DNA of 6,062 bases from NCBI GenBank assembly GCA_017421145.1, contig JAFOTA010000143.1, positions 1 through 6,062 on the forward strand, written 5' to 3'. The stretch comes from Treponema sp. (GTDB lineage Bacteria > Spirochaetota > Spirochaetia > Treponematales > Treponemataceae). The position numbers were made by a program, and so were the translations under genes. Positions 1 through 5,630 of the stretch are shown here, piece by piece (position 1 is the stretch's first letter; every line of letters starts with the position of its first letter). The notes beneath the pieces are model-generated. The model worked only from the letters and a program-made list of their open reading frames with translations. It was not told the DNA's origin and did no database searches.

Positions 1-54
1 AATCGAACGGTAATCCACAATCTTCAAAATATATTTTAGCTGCTGCAATGTCAT
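1..54 (-). CDS. LysR-family transcriptional regulator, N-terminal fragment (cut by the window edge)
   Basis: Reading the minus strand from the ATG at 54 gives MTLQQLKYILKIVDYRSI, 18 codons open to the window edge. This closely matches the usual start of LysR-type regulators (MTLQQLKY, then a helix and a short turn leading into the winged helix-turn-helix). The rest of the DNA-binding domain and the effector domain lie outside. An in-frame ATG two codons upstream (58-60) is possible, but family members normally begin at MTLQQL. No Shine-Dalgarno sequence is visible before either ATG. The gene is divergent from metE with about 133 bp between starts, the classic layout for a LysR regulator and its target, and the one seen for metR-metE in enterobacteria. 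Family assignment from 18 residues is fairly safe because the motif is so typical. Calling it MetR is inference from position only. Confidence 0.75.
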   Translation of the reverse strand, partial: MTLQQLKYILKIVDYRSI

Positions 55-60
55 GTACAT

Positions 61-89
61 AGGATAGCCATAACCAAAACTTATATCAA
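61..89 (-). promoter_or_regulatory. Candidate promoter(s) for the LysR-family gene
   Basis: Two overlapping possibilities are visible on the minus strand. One has TTGATA (89-84) and TATCCT (66-61) separated by 17 bp, placing transcription start close to the ATG at 54. The other is an extended -10, TGA followed by TATAAG (88-80), with no good -35, which would start near 73 and give a leader of about 19 nt. Neither is proven. The region also carries the repeats described separately, so a regulator bound there could affect both directions. Confidence 0.3.
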
Positions 90-119
90 GCCATAAAAAT
101 AAAGATTTTGATTATATCA
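66..119. promoter_or_regulatory. Repeated 8-mers in the LysR/metE divergent region (possible operator)
   Basis: TTATATCA occurs at 81-88 and again at 112-119, 31 bp apart, close to three helical turns. AGCCATAA occurs at 66-73 and 89-96, 23 bp apart. The second TTATATCA lies inside TGAT-TAT-ATCA (109-119), a short dyad. LysR-type regulators usually bind two neighbouring sites on one face of the helix in such divergent regions, so these are candidate operator elements. No exact enterobacterial MetR box (TGAA, five bases, TTCA) was found. AT-rich sequence can produce such repeats by chance. Confidence 0.3.
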
Positions 120-136
120 TCTGATTTTGCTAGTAT
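108..136 (+). promoter_or_regulatory. Candidate metE promoter
   Basis: TTGATT (108-113) is followed after 17 bp by TAGTAT (131-136), which is preceded by TGC, an extended -10 arrangement. Each hexamer matches the sigma-70 consensus at four of six bases. Transcription would start near 143, giving a leader of about 45 nt. That is too short for a SAM riboswitch or T-box, so control would be at the promoter, consistent with the divergent LysR gene. The -35 overlaps the second TTATATCA repeat. Confidence 0.4.
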
Positions 137-187
137 GTCCATATTGAAAATAACTACTAATCTGGTAGGTAAAGGAGCGTACTGAAA

Positions 188-2446
188 ATGAAAACATCTG
201 TCATAGGATATCCCCGTATCGGTGAAAACCGTGAATTGAAATTTGCAAGCGAAAAATATTTTTCCGGTAAAATTACTTTGGATGAGCTTAAGGAAACCGC
301 CGTTCAAATCAGAAAGACGAACTGGCAGAACCAAAAGGCTGCAGGAATCGATTTTATAAGCTCGAATGATTTTTCATATTATGACGGAATGTTGGACACA
401 TGCTTTATGCTCGGCGTGATCCCTCAGAAATATAAAAATCTCTGCCTTCCGAAGCTGGATGTTTTTTTTGCGATGGCACGCGGATACCAGTCTGAAAAAG
501 GTGATGTGACGGCGCTCCCGATGAAAAAATGGTTCAACACGAACTACCATTACATAGTTCCGGAATTTGATTCAGCCACTGAAATCATCCTTGACGATTC
601 AAAAATCACGGAAGAATACAACGAAGCCAAGGCACTTGGAATTGAAACGAAGCCTGTTGCAATCGGACCGTATACTTTCCTAAAGCTGAGCCATTTTTAT
701 GAAGGAACGAAGCCGGAAGATTTCGTTTCAAAAATAAGCGCGTCATATAAGCTTTTGCTCGAAAATGTTTCCAAGCTCGGCGCAAAATGGATTCAGATTG
801 ATGAACCGGCTCTTGTCCTTGATATGACGGAGTCTGATAAAAAGCTCTTTAGTGATCTTTACGGCACAATCCTCCATGAAAAGAAAATCAACGTTCTGCT
901 CCAGACTTATTTCGGCGACGTGAGGGATTATTATGAAAATCTCCTGCGCCTTGATTTTGACGGAATCGGGCTTGATTTTGTGGAAGGAAAGGAAACGCTG
1001 AATCTTGTGACCGGCTCTTCAAAAAGTGAAAAGCCGCACGTTCTGTTTGCCGGAATCGTCAACGGAAAAAACATCTGGAAAAACAATTATGCCCGCTCGC
1101 TCAATCTGATTGAAAAAATCAAGGATGCTTGGAATGGTGAAATCGTTCTCGGCACTTCATGTTCCCTGCTGCATGTTCCGTACACGACAAAAAATGAAAC
1201 CAAGCTTGATGAAGGCGTGCTGAAGTATTTTTCATTCGCACAGGAAAAACTTTTGGAATTGAAAGCTGTTGCGGAAGGTGACAAGGAAGTTTTTTTGCAG
1301 AACGAAATGCTTTTCAAATCTGAGCGCATAAAAAAAGATGAAGCCGTTTCATCAAAAATCAGCGGGCTTAAAAAAGAAGATTTCATCCGAAAGCCTGATT
1401 TTGCAGAGCGTGAGGCAATTCAGAAAAAGAGATTCAATCTTCCGCTTTTCCCGACGACCACTATAGGCTCGTTTCCGCAGACTGCAGAAGTACGCGCAAA
1501 CAGAACTGCATTTAAAAAAGGAAACATTTCGTTGGATCAGTATGAAGAGTTCAACCGCAAAAAGATCGCTGAGTGCATAAAGTTTCAGGAAGATATCGGA
1601 ATTGACGTTCTTGTTCACGGTGAATTCGAAAGAAACGATATGGTCGAGTATTTCGGGGAAAATCTTGAGGGATATATTTTTACCCAGAATGCATGGGTTC
1701 AGTCTTACGGCACACGTTGCGTAAAGCCTCCTGTGGTTTGGTCGGACGTAAAGCGGAAGAATCCGATAACGGTCGAATGGTCAAAATTCGCGCAGTCATG
1801 TTCCGACAAAAATTCCAAAAAGCCGGTTAAAGGAATGCTGACGGGACCGGTCACGATACTCAACTGGTCATTTCCGCGTGAAGACATCAGCCTGAAAGAA
1901 AGTGCGCTTCAGATTGCGCTTGCAATAAGGGAAGAAGTGCTTGACCTTGAATCTTCCGGAATAAAAATCATACAGATTGATGAAGCCGCGTTGAAAGAAA
2001 AGCTTCCGCTCAGAAAAGCCGACTGGCACACCGAGTATCTTGACTGGGCAATACCGGCTTTCAATCTCGTTCATTCAGGATGCCGCCCGGAAACGCAGAT
2101 ACATACCCACATGTGCTATTCGGAGTTTATCCCGATTATAAAAGACATAGACAACATGGATGCAGATGTGATCACGTTTGAGGCAAGCAGGTCAAACCTT
2201 GAGATTCTCCAGGCTCTGAAAGACAATGATTTCAAGACGGAAGTAGGCCCGGGAGTCTATGACATTCATTCTCCGAGAGTGCCGTCGGTGGAAGAAATAG
2301 TGGGCGCACTTGAAAAAATGAAGGACTTTATCCCGGCGCAGAAACTCTGGGTAAATCCTGACTGCGGACTAAAAACCCGCGGCATTCCCGAAACTGAAGC
2401 GTCGCTTAAAAATCTTGTGGCTGCAGCAAGAAAAGTGAGAGGGTAA
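188..2446 (+). CDS. metE: Cobalamin-independent methionine synthase (5-methyltetrahydropteroyltriglutamate--homocysteine methyltransferase)
   Basis: This cytoplasmic zinc enzyme moves a methyl group from 5-methyltetrahydrofolate polyglutamate to homocysteine, the last step of methionine synthesis, without vitamin B12. The 752-residue product has the family's normal length. It begins [20 protein letters not shown] and has an N-terminal barrel (roughly 1-360) with [17 protein letters not shown], a linker, and a C-terminal catalytic barrel starting near TTTIGSFPQ (423-431). The zinc ligands are all present: His641 and Cys643 ([10 protein letters not shown]), Glu665 (ITFEASRS) and Cys726 ([10 protein letters not shown]), at the same numbers as in E. 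coli Met[16 protein letters not shown] and [14 protein letters not shown] are further signatures; DEAAL rather than the enterobacterial DEPAL is the form I recall from plant enzymes. The ATG is supported by AAAGGAG at 171-177, ten bases upstream. It is divergent from a LysR regulator, and no clear terminator follows it. Confidence 0.98.
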   Translation: MKTSVIGYPRIGENRELKFASEKYFSGKITLDELKETAVQIRKTNWQNQKAAGIDFISSNDFSYYDGMLDTCFMLGVIPQKYKNLCLPKLDVFFAMARGYQSEKGDVTALPMKKWFNTNYHYIVPEFDSATEIILDDSKITEEYNEAKALGIETKPVAIGPYTFLKLSHFYEGTKPEDFVSKISASYKLLLENVSKLGAKWIQIDEPALVLDMTESDKKLFSDLYGTILHEKKINVLLQTYFGDVRDYYENLLRLDFDGIGLDFVEGKETLNLVTGSSKSEKPHVLFAGIVNGKNIWKNNYARSLNLIEKIKDAWNGEIVLGTSCSLLHVPYTTKNETKLDEGVLKYFSFAQEKLLELKAVAEGDKEVFLQNEMLFKSERIKKDEAVSSKISGLKKEDFIRKPDFAEREAIQKKRFNLPLFPTTTIGSFPQTAEVRANRTAFKKGNISLDQYEEFNRKKIAECIKFQEDIGIDVLVHGEFERNDMVEYFGENLEGYIFTQNAWVQSYGTRCVKPPVVWSDVKRKNPITVEWSKFAQSCSDKNSKKPVKGMLTGPVTILNWSFPREDISLKESALQIALAIREEVLDLESSGIKIIQIDEAALKEKLPLRKADWHTEYLDWAIPAFNLVHSGCRPETQIHTHMCYSEFIPIIKDIDNMDADVITFEASRSNLEILQALKDNDFKTEVGPGVYDIHSPRVPSVEEIVGALEKMKDFIPAQKLWVNPDCGLKTRGIPETEASLKNLVAAARKVRG

Positions 2447-2447
2447 A

Positions 2448-2489
2448 TCACTACAAGTGACTCACTACAAGTAAATCAATACAAGTGCA
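2448..2489. repeat. Three tandem 14-bp repeats between metE and the U32 gene
   Basis: Units are TCACTACAAGTGAC (2448-2461), TCACTACAAGTAAA (2462-2475) and TCAATACAAGTGCA (2476-2489); TCAxTACAAGT is shared by all three. The similarity reaches back into the metE stop codon: GTAAATCACTACAAGT at 2443-2458 recurs with one change at 2471-2486. The first unit is also a perfect dyad, TCACT-ACA-AGTGA, and a second TCACT follows one base later, so the array could present overlapping operator half-sites. It sits immediately upstream of the U32 promoter. Function unknown: possible regulator site or simple slippage product. Confidence 0.75.
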
Positions 2490-2518
2490 TCCGGTATCTT
2501 TCAGAGAATGTCAAAACC

Positions 2519-2527
2519 TGATATAAT
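2519..2527 (+). promoter_or_regulatory. Extended -10 promoter for the U32 gene (leaderless-type spacing)
   Basis: TG at 2519-2520, one base, then a perfect TATAAT at 2522-2527 form an ideal extended -10. No strong -35 is visible; CTTTCA at 2498-2503 is a weak candidate with an 18-bp spacer. Transcription normally begins about seven bases past the -10, which here is the ATG at 2534 itself. AGAGGA (2528-2533) touches the start codon and so cannot serve as a normally spaced ribosome-binding site. The gene could therefore be read from a leaderless transcript, from read-through out of metE, or both. Confidence 0.6.
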
Positions 2528-2533
2528 AGAGGA

Positions 2534-4759
2534 ATGACTGAATTATTAGCACCGGCCGGAAATGTTGAGGCCTTGGACGCTGCAATCGGTGAAGGTGCCG
2601 ATGCCGTTTATCTTGGATTGAAAAGTTTTAATGCTCGGATGAGATCCTCCAATTTTGCCTGGAGGGAATTTGAGGCGGCCGTTCAAAGCGTTCACCGCCA
2701 GGGCAAAAAAATTTATGTTACCGTAAATACAGTTTGCGAAGAAAATGAAACCGAAAGGCTTTACAGGTTCTTGTCTTATCTTAACAGGATTGGACCGGAC
2801 GGCCTTATCGTGCAGGATTTTGGTGTCGTGCGCATGTGCCAGGAATTTTTTCCTGATCTTGAGCTGCATGCCTCTACCCAGATGAATGTCGAATCTGCCG
2901 CCGCTGCAAACGAACTTTACGGTCAGGGAATAAAGCGCGTGGTTCTTGCCAGGGAACTGGGGCTTGAGGAAATAAAAGCCGTCAGGGAATCAACCAAGGC
3001 GGAAATCGAGATGTTCGTTCATGGAGCCTTGTGCGTAAGTGAAAGCGGACTCTGCCTTTTTTCAAGTTTCTTGGGCGGAAAATCTGCTAACAGGGGAATG
3101 TGCACCCAGGCATGCAGACGCTATTACACTGCAGAAACTCCGGCCGGTGATGAGCAGGGATATTATTTTTCTCCTTGTGACCTCCAGCTGATCGAGCAGA
3201 TTCCTGACCTTATGAAAATAGGCGTTGACAGCTTTAAAATCGAAGGCCGCATGAAATCTGCAGAATATGTCGGGGCAGTGACTGCCGCGTACCGTTTTGT
3301 CATGGATCATTGGGAAGAAGACAGAAAGGGTGCAATTGCAGAAGGAAAGCGTATCCTCAGCACTGATTTTGCACGTAGCAAAACTGATTATTGGTACGGT
3401 TTTTCAAATGAAGCCGAAGGAATTGAATCTGCCGGCGGAAAGATATTGAATCCTTCACAGGCCGGAGGAACGGGAATTTATCTTGGCAAGATCCATGAGC
3501 TTCGTGCTGCGACCGCTGAAGAAAAAAGCGAGTACATCCAGACATTGAAAAAGCCGGGAACCTTTGCATCTGATTCCGGTGCTGAAGATGTTGCAAGCCC
3601 TGAAATACAGATGGCAATAATCAAAGGCGGGGACTATGATCCTGATCCGGGAGATTCAATCCGCCTGCACAAAAAAGACGACACAGGCCGTGAAAGCCAC
3701 AAAGTCCGTCTGGTCAAAACCGATGAAAAAGGCCGCCGCTGGATTGATGTCCCTACCGGATTCACAAGGCTTGATGCGGTTTATCTTTTGCAGACAAAAT
3801 CAATGTCCAAAAGATACAGACGTGTTTTACCGCAGGATTTGTCACGCTTCAGAAGTCAGCCGGCAGGAGAAGTGCTCCCGATTTTGGATTTGACTCCGCT
3901 TAAACAGGGTGAGCTGTCCTGGTTCCCCGAAGGACTTTACATTGGTGTCTCAACTATTGCCGATGCGCATGTGGTTCAGTCATTGAATCCTGTCCGCGTG
4001 GTAATCGAGCTGAACAATGAAACCGAATATGATTTCCTGAATAAATCCAACGGAACAAAGCCTCTTCTTCCGTTCAGCAAGCGCATGGTAATAATAAACC
4101 TTGATCCTTTCATCGCCGAGGGACGCTGCCTTTCATTGAAAAAAACTCTTGATTCCCTGGTCGATTTGGGATACGAGAATTTCATGGTGAACAATCTTGC
4201 GCACGTGAACATGCTCAAAGGAAAGAATGTCCACATGATTGCAGGACCGTATTTGTACACTTTCAACCGGTGGGCAGTGAGCTTCCTTGAAAACGAAGGA
4301 ATCATGGCGATGCAGATGCCGTATGAGAATTCGGAGAAAAATCTTACGGACACATTTTTGTCCACGGAAGAAAAATCAAGGGTTCTGGTTCCGGTGTTCG
4401 CATATCCGGTTCTTTTCCGCATGAGGTTCAAGCTCCCGAAAGATTATGACTTTACATATTTTGCCGACAAAGAGGGAATGGTTTTCAAAGTGAACTCAAC
4501 CCAGGACGGTTCGTTTGTAATGCCGGAAGCTCCGTTCAGCATAATCGACAAAATGAATTCCATTGCAGCAAAAGGATGGAAGCGCCTTCTCGTTGATTTT
4601 TCAAAGACAAAGGTTCAGCGCGGCGACATGAAAGATATGCTTTCTTTGATGCAGGGCAGGTCTGTCATGGACGGTGCAAGTCGTTCAATTGGAAAGACGG
4701 TTTCTATAATCCTGAAAAAATGGAAGCGTACAAAGCGATTAACGAAAAAAATCAGCTGA
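2534..4759 (+). CDS. Peptidase U32 family protein (RlhA/TrhP-like), C-terminus altered by an apparent frameshift
   Basis: Bacterial U32 proteins were named as proteases, but characterised members (RlhA, TrhP, UbiU/UbiV) act in RNA hydroxylation or ubiquinone hydroxylation and hold an iron-sulfur cluster. The 741-residue open frame begins MTELLAPAGNVEALDAAIGE, the usual family start, so the ATG is sound despite lacking a spaced ribosome-binding site. The N-terminal U32 domain spans about 1-310. EMFVHGALCVSESGLCLFS nearly matches the U32 signature, with Cys167 and Cys174, then NRGMCTQACRRYY with Cys190 and Cys194, Cys215 in FSPCDLQ, and DSFKIEGRMKSAEY. A middle region follows, and then a second, degenerate barrel from about 460 (VRVVIELNNE, NLAHVNMLKGKN, AGPYLYTFN). 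After Arg717 the frame appears to slip, and the last 24 residues look unlike the family. The restored protein would be 762 residues ending at 4821. The exact substrate cannot be told from sequence. Confidence 0.93.
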   Translation: MTELLAPAGNVEALDAAIGEGADAVYLGLKSFNARMRSSNFAWREFEAAVQSVHRQGKKIYVTVNTVCEENETERLYRFLSYLNRIGPDGLIVQDFGVVRMCQEFFPDLELHASTQMNVESAAAANELYGQGIKRVVLARELGLEEIKAVRESTKAEIEMFVHGALCVSESGLCLFSSFLGGKSANRGMCTQACRRYYTAETPAGDEQGYYFSPCDLQLIEQIPDLMKIGVDSFKIEGRMKSAEYVGAVTAAYRFVMDHWEEDRKGAIAEGKRILSTDFARSKTDYWYGFSNEAEGIESAGGKILNPSQAGGTGIYLGKIHELRAATAEEKSEYIQTLKKPGTFASDSGAEDVASPEIQMAIIKGGDYDPDPGDSIRLHKKDDTGRESHKVRLVKTDEKGRRWIDVPTGFTRLDAVYLLQTKSMSKRYRRVLPQDLSRFRSQPAGEVLPILDLTPLKQGELSWFPEGLYIGVSTIADAHVVQSLNPVRVVIELNNETEYDFLNKSNGTKPLLPFSKRMVIINLDPFIAEGRCLSLKKTLDSLVDLGYENFMVNNLAHVNMLKGKNVHMIAGPYLYTFNRWAVSFLENEGIMAMQMPYENSEKNLTDTFLSTEEKSRVLVPVFAYPVLFRMRFKLPKDYDFTYFADKEGMVFKVNSTQDGSFVMPEAPFSIIDKMNSIAAKGWKRLLVDFSKTKVQRGDMKDMLSLMQGRSVMDGASRSIGKTVSIILKKWKRTKRLTKKIS

Positions 4760-4821
4760 TGAAAAAAAATGCCGGTGGTAAAAAGCCTGCAGGAAAGAAA
4801 AACGGCTACCGGAAAAAGTAG
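4683..4821 (+). other. Out-of-frame C-terminal continuation of the U32 protein
   Basis: The frame one base back from the U32 frame reads FNWKDGFYNPEKMEAY and on to GKKNGYRKK, stopping at TAG 4819-4821. This follows naturally after DGASR (ending at 4684), whereas the annotated frame gives a basic, unfamily-like tail (SIGKTVSIILKKWKR). One extra T in CGTTCAA (4682-4688), making CGTTTCAA, restores a single 762-residue protein. The restored 45-residue tail is lysine-rich at its end, as suits RNA contact. No heptamer slippery site is visible at the join, so a mutation or a homopolymer-length sequence error (TTT read as TT) is likelier than programmed frameshifting. Confidence 0.8.
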
Positions 4822-4823
4822 GG

Positions 4824-4840
4824 TCGGAAACATGTTCCGA
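4824..4840. repeat. Short inverted repeat just after the restored U32 stop
   Basis: TCGGAA (4824-4829) and TTCCGA (4835-4840) flank a five-base loop and form a perfect six-pair stem starting three bases after the TAG at 4819-4821. The following sequence is purine-rich (GGAGGGGAAAA), not a T-run, so this is not a standard intrinsic terminator. It may stabilise the 3' end of the U32 message or be incidental. Confidence 0.4.
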
Positions 4841-4878
4841 GGAGGGGAAAATTAAACCACGCTATGAAAAGGAGATTT

Positions 4879-4923
4879 AAGGAACCGCTGATTAATACAG
4901 GAAGCATTAATCAGTGTTTCCTT
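4879..4923. terminator. Long hairpin between convergent genes (possible terminator or palindromic repeat)
   Basis: CTGATTAAT (4888-4896) pairs perfectly with ATTAATCAG (4906-4914) around a nine-base loop. The stem continues outward through a G-U pair, a C-G pair and one C/T mismatch, then AAGGAA (4879-4884) with TTCCTT (4918-4923). On the plus strand this is about 17 pairs with one mismatch. GGTTTT follows, a weak T-tract. The position after the U32 gene suits a terminator. A stand-alone palindromic repeat of the REP or MITE type is the alternative. The 4822-5047 gap holds no convincing gene. Confidence 0.45.
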
Positions 4924-4942
4924 GGTTTTCCGGTAACCGCAT

Positions 4943-4982
4943 GGTAAAGGGATACCAAACGATTTTCTGATGTCCCTTTACC
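4943..4982. repeat. Second hairpin in the convergent intergenic region
   Basis: GGTAAAGGGA (4943-4952) pairs perfectly with TCCCTTTACC (4973-4982). On the plus strand a G-U and an A-U pair extend the stem to 12, leaving a 16-base loop; on the minus strand the G-U position becomes a C/A mismatch. It therefore folds slightly better as RNA from the U32 direction. TTTG follows, which is too weak a T-run to call a terminator with confidence. Confidence 0.5.
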
Positions 4983-4988
4983 TTTGAA

Positions 4989-5043
4989 ATTACAGACGGC
5001 AGTTGTTTCGTTCGCTGTACCGTGCATGCCTACCGCCTGTAAT
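4989..5043 (-). repeat. Inverted repeat directly downstream of ssb
   Basis: On the plus strand ATTACAGACGG (4989-4999) and CCGCCTGTAAT (5033-5043) are complementary except for one A/C clash. Read on the minus strand that position becomes a G-U pair, so ssb mRNA would form an unbroken 11-pair stem with a 33-base loop beginning five bases after the ssb stop. This orientation bias suggests a 3' structure of the ssb transcript, perhaps a transcript end or stabiliser. Only a short TTT follows, so termination is uncertain. Confidence 0.5.
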
Positions 5044-5047
5044 ATGG

Positions 5048-5485
5048 TTAAAATGTCATTCCCTGTTCTGCTGCCTCCTGCATCGCCGCTTCTGCCGCTT
5101 CCTGAATCATTGCGAGATTCTGCTGGCTTCCCGGCTGCTGATTTTCACCGCTCTTTTTATAGACCGGCTTGTATTCCACGTGCTCTGCGATGATTTTTAC
5201 TTTGTTGTGGGATTTCCCTTCTTCGTCTTTCCATCGGTTCTGCTTCAGGTGACCGACAACCCTTATGCCGCGTCCCTTGACAGCGTATTTGCATGTCGAT
5301 TCAGCAAGGTTTCCGAAAGCGTCTATTTCAAAAAACGACACTTCATCGGAGAATTTTCCGTCCGGCATTTTTATTGTCCGGTTCACTGCGATTGGAAAAG
5401 TACACGTGCTGAAACTCAGTCCCTGCTTTTTTTCCGGCTGACGTACGACATTGCCTTCGATGATAATTTGGTTGATAGCATTCAT
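5048..5485 (-). CDS. ssb: Single-stranded DNA-binding protein
   Basis: SSB coats single-stranded DNA in replication, repair and recombination and recruits partner proteins through its C-terminal tip. The product is 145 residues: an OB-fold to about residue 105 (MNAINQIIIEGNVVRQPEKK, EVSFFEIDAFGNLAE, GRGIRVVGHLKQNRWKDEEG, KIIAEHVEY), then a Gln/Ala/Glu-rich linker and tail. The true start is ATG 5485. GGAGG at 5495-5491 lies five bases upstream, and the in-frame GTG at 5497 that would add four residues overlaps that ribosome-binding site. The tail ends EQGMTF: the final Phe is kept, but the usual DDDIPF tip is not, acidity coming from spread glutamates. Phe stands where many SSBs have Trp in the EVSFFEIDAFG segment, while the Trp of NRWKDEEG is kept. 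It has its own promoter downstream of the dacA-like gene. Confidence 0.95.
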   Translation of the reverse strand: MNAINQIIIEGNVVRQPEKKQGLSFSTCTFPIAVNRTIKMPDGKFSDEVSFFEIDAFGNLAESTCKYAVKGRGIRVVGHLKQNRWKDEEGKSHNKVKIIAEHVEYKPVYKKSGENQQPGSQQNLAMIQEAAEAAMQEAAEQGMTF

Positions 5486-5501
5486 AAATTCCTCCACAAA
5501 A

Positions 5502-5572
5502 ATGGCGGTTGTCCCTTTACAGAAAAATCCGGGGCGCCTTCCGTTTTTTCCCGTATCTTACCGGGCCGCCAT
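5502..5572 (-). other. ssb leader with a long-range stem and a terminator-like T-run
   Basis: On the minus strand ATGGCGG (5572-5566) is exactly complementary to CCGCCAT (5508-5502), and the second arm is followed at once by TTTTTG and then the ssb ribosome-binding site. Inside lies CCC-G-GTA-AGA-TAC-GGG, a small hairpin with one bulged G, and a GGCGCC palindrome before another T-run (ATTTTTC). This could act as an attenuator or mask initiation, as in autoregulated genes. The start site near 5567 would trim the outer arm to about GGCGG, so the stem may be only five or six pairs. Speculative. Confidence 0.3.
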
Positions 5573-5573
5573 A

Positions 5574-5579
5574 ATTATA
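5574..5579 (-). promoter_or_regulatory. -10 element of the ssb promoter
   Basis: A perfect TATAAT is read on the minus strand from 5579 to 5574. No good -35 is seen at 17 bp; TTTACA at 5606-5601 has the right look but sits 21 bp away. Transcription would begin near 5567, giving a leader of about 80 nt before the ATG at 5485. This lies between the dacA-like stop and ssb, so ssb need not depend on read-through. Confidence 0.5.
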
Positions 5580-5630
5580 ATATGCGGAGAAAATCACCGA
5601 TGTAAAAAGATTTGCAATTTTTTTTGAGAT

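Noticed and set aside
137..187. SAM riboswitch or T-box ahead of metE
   Set aside because: The leader after the promoter candidate is only about 45 nt and has no stem array or terminator; it is too short for these elements.
86..334. 82-codon minus-strand frame across the metE start
   Set aside because: It overlaps the metE coding start and promoter and shows no recognisable domain. The same frame past its stop (reading VHDIAAAKIYFEDC) looks protein-like, but the LysR N-terminus in the neighbouring frame explains that stretch better.
3976..4431. 151-codon minus-strand open frame opposite the U32 gene
   Set aside because: It lies wholly antisense to a well-supported coding region and has no family-like motif; it is a shadow frame.
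4679..4690. Programmed -1 ribosomal frameshift in the U32 gene
   Set aside because: The join (AGTCGTTCAA) contains no X-XXY-YYZ slippery heptamer, and I see no reason for a regulated shift so near the end. Mutation or sequence error is simpler.
4864..4947. 27-codon plus-strand mini-ORF (starting MKRRFKEPLIN) in the convergent region
   Set aside because: The nearest SD-like sequence is about 16 bases away and the frame runs through the long palindrome. The reading frame is better explained by the inverted repeat.
4879..5043. Integron attC site or known small RNA (6S, SRP, RNase P, tmRNA)
   Set aside because: No attC core sites of the RYYYAAC/GTTRRRY type in the right places, and none of the conserved motifs of those RNAs could be found.
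5003..5605. 200-codon plus-strand open frame
   Set aside because: It covers the reverse of ssb and its leader. The minus-strand SSB is clearly the real gene, and the plus-strand product has unnatural composition.
5600..5630. Intrinsic terminator after the dacA-like gene
   Set aside because: On the minus strand there is only an A-tract and a T-tract (AAAAATTGCAAATCTTTTT) with no GC-rich stem; too weak to call.
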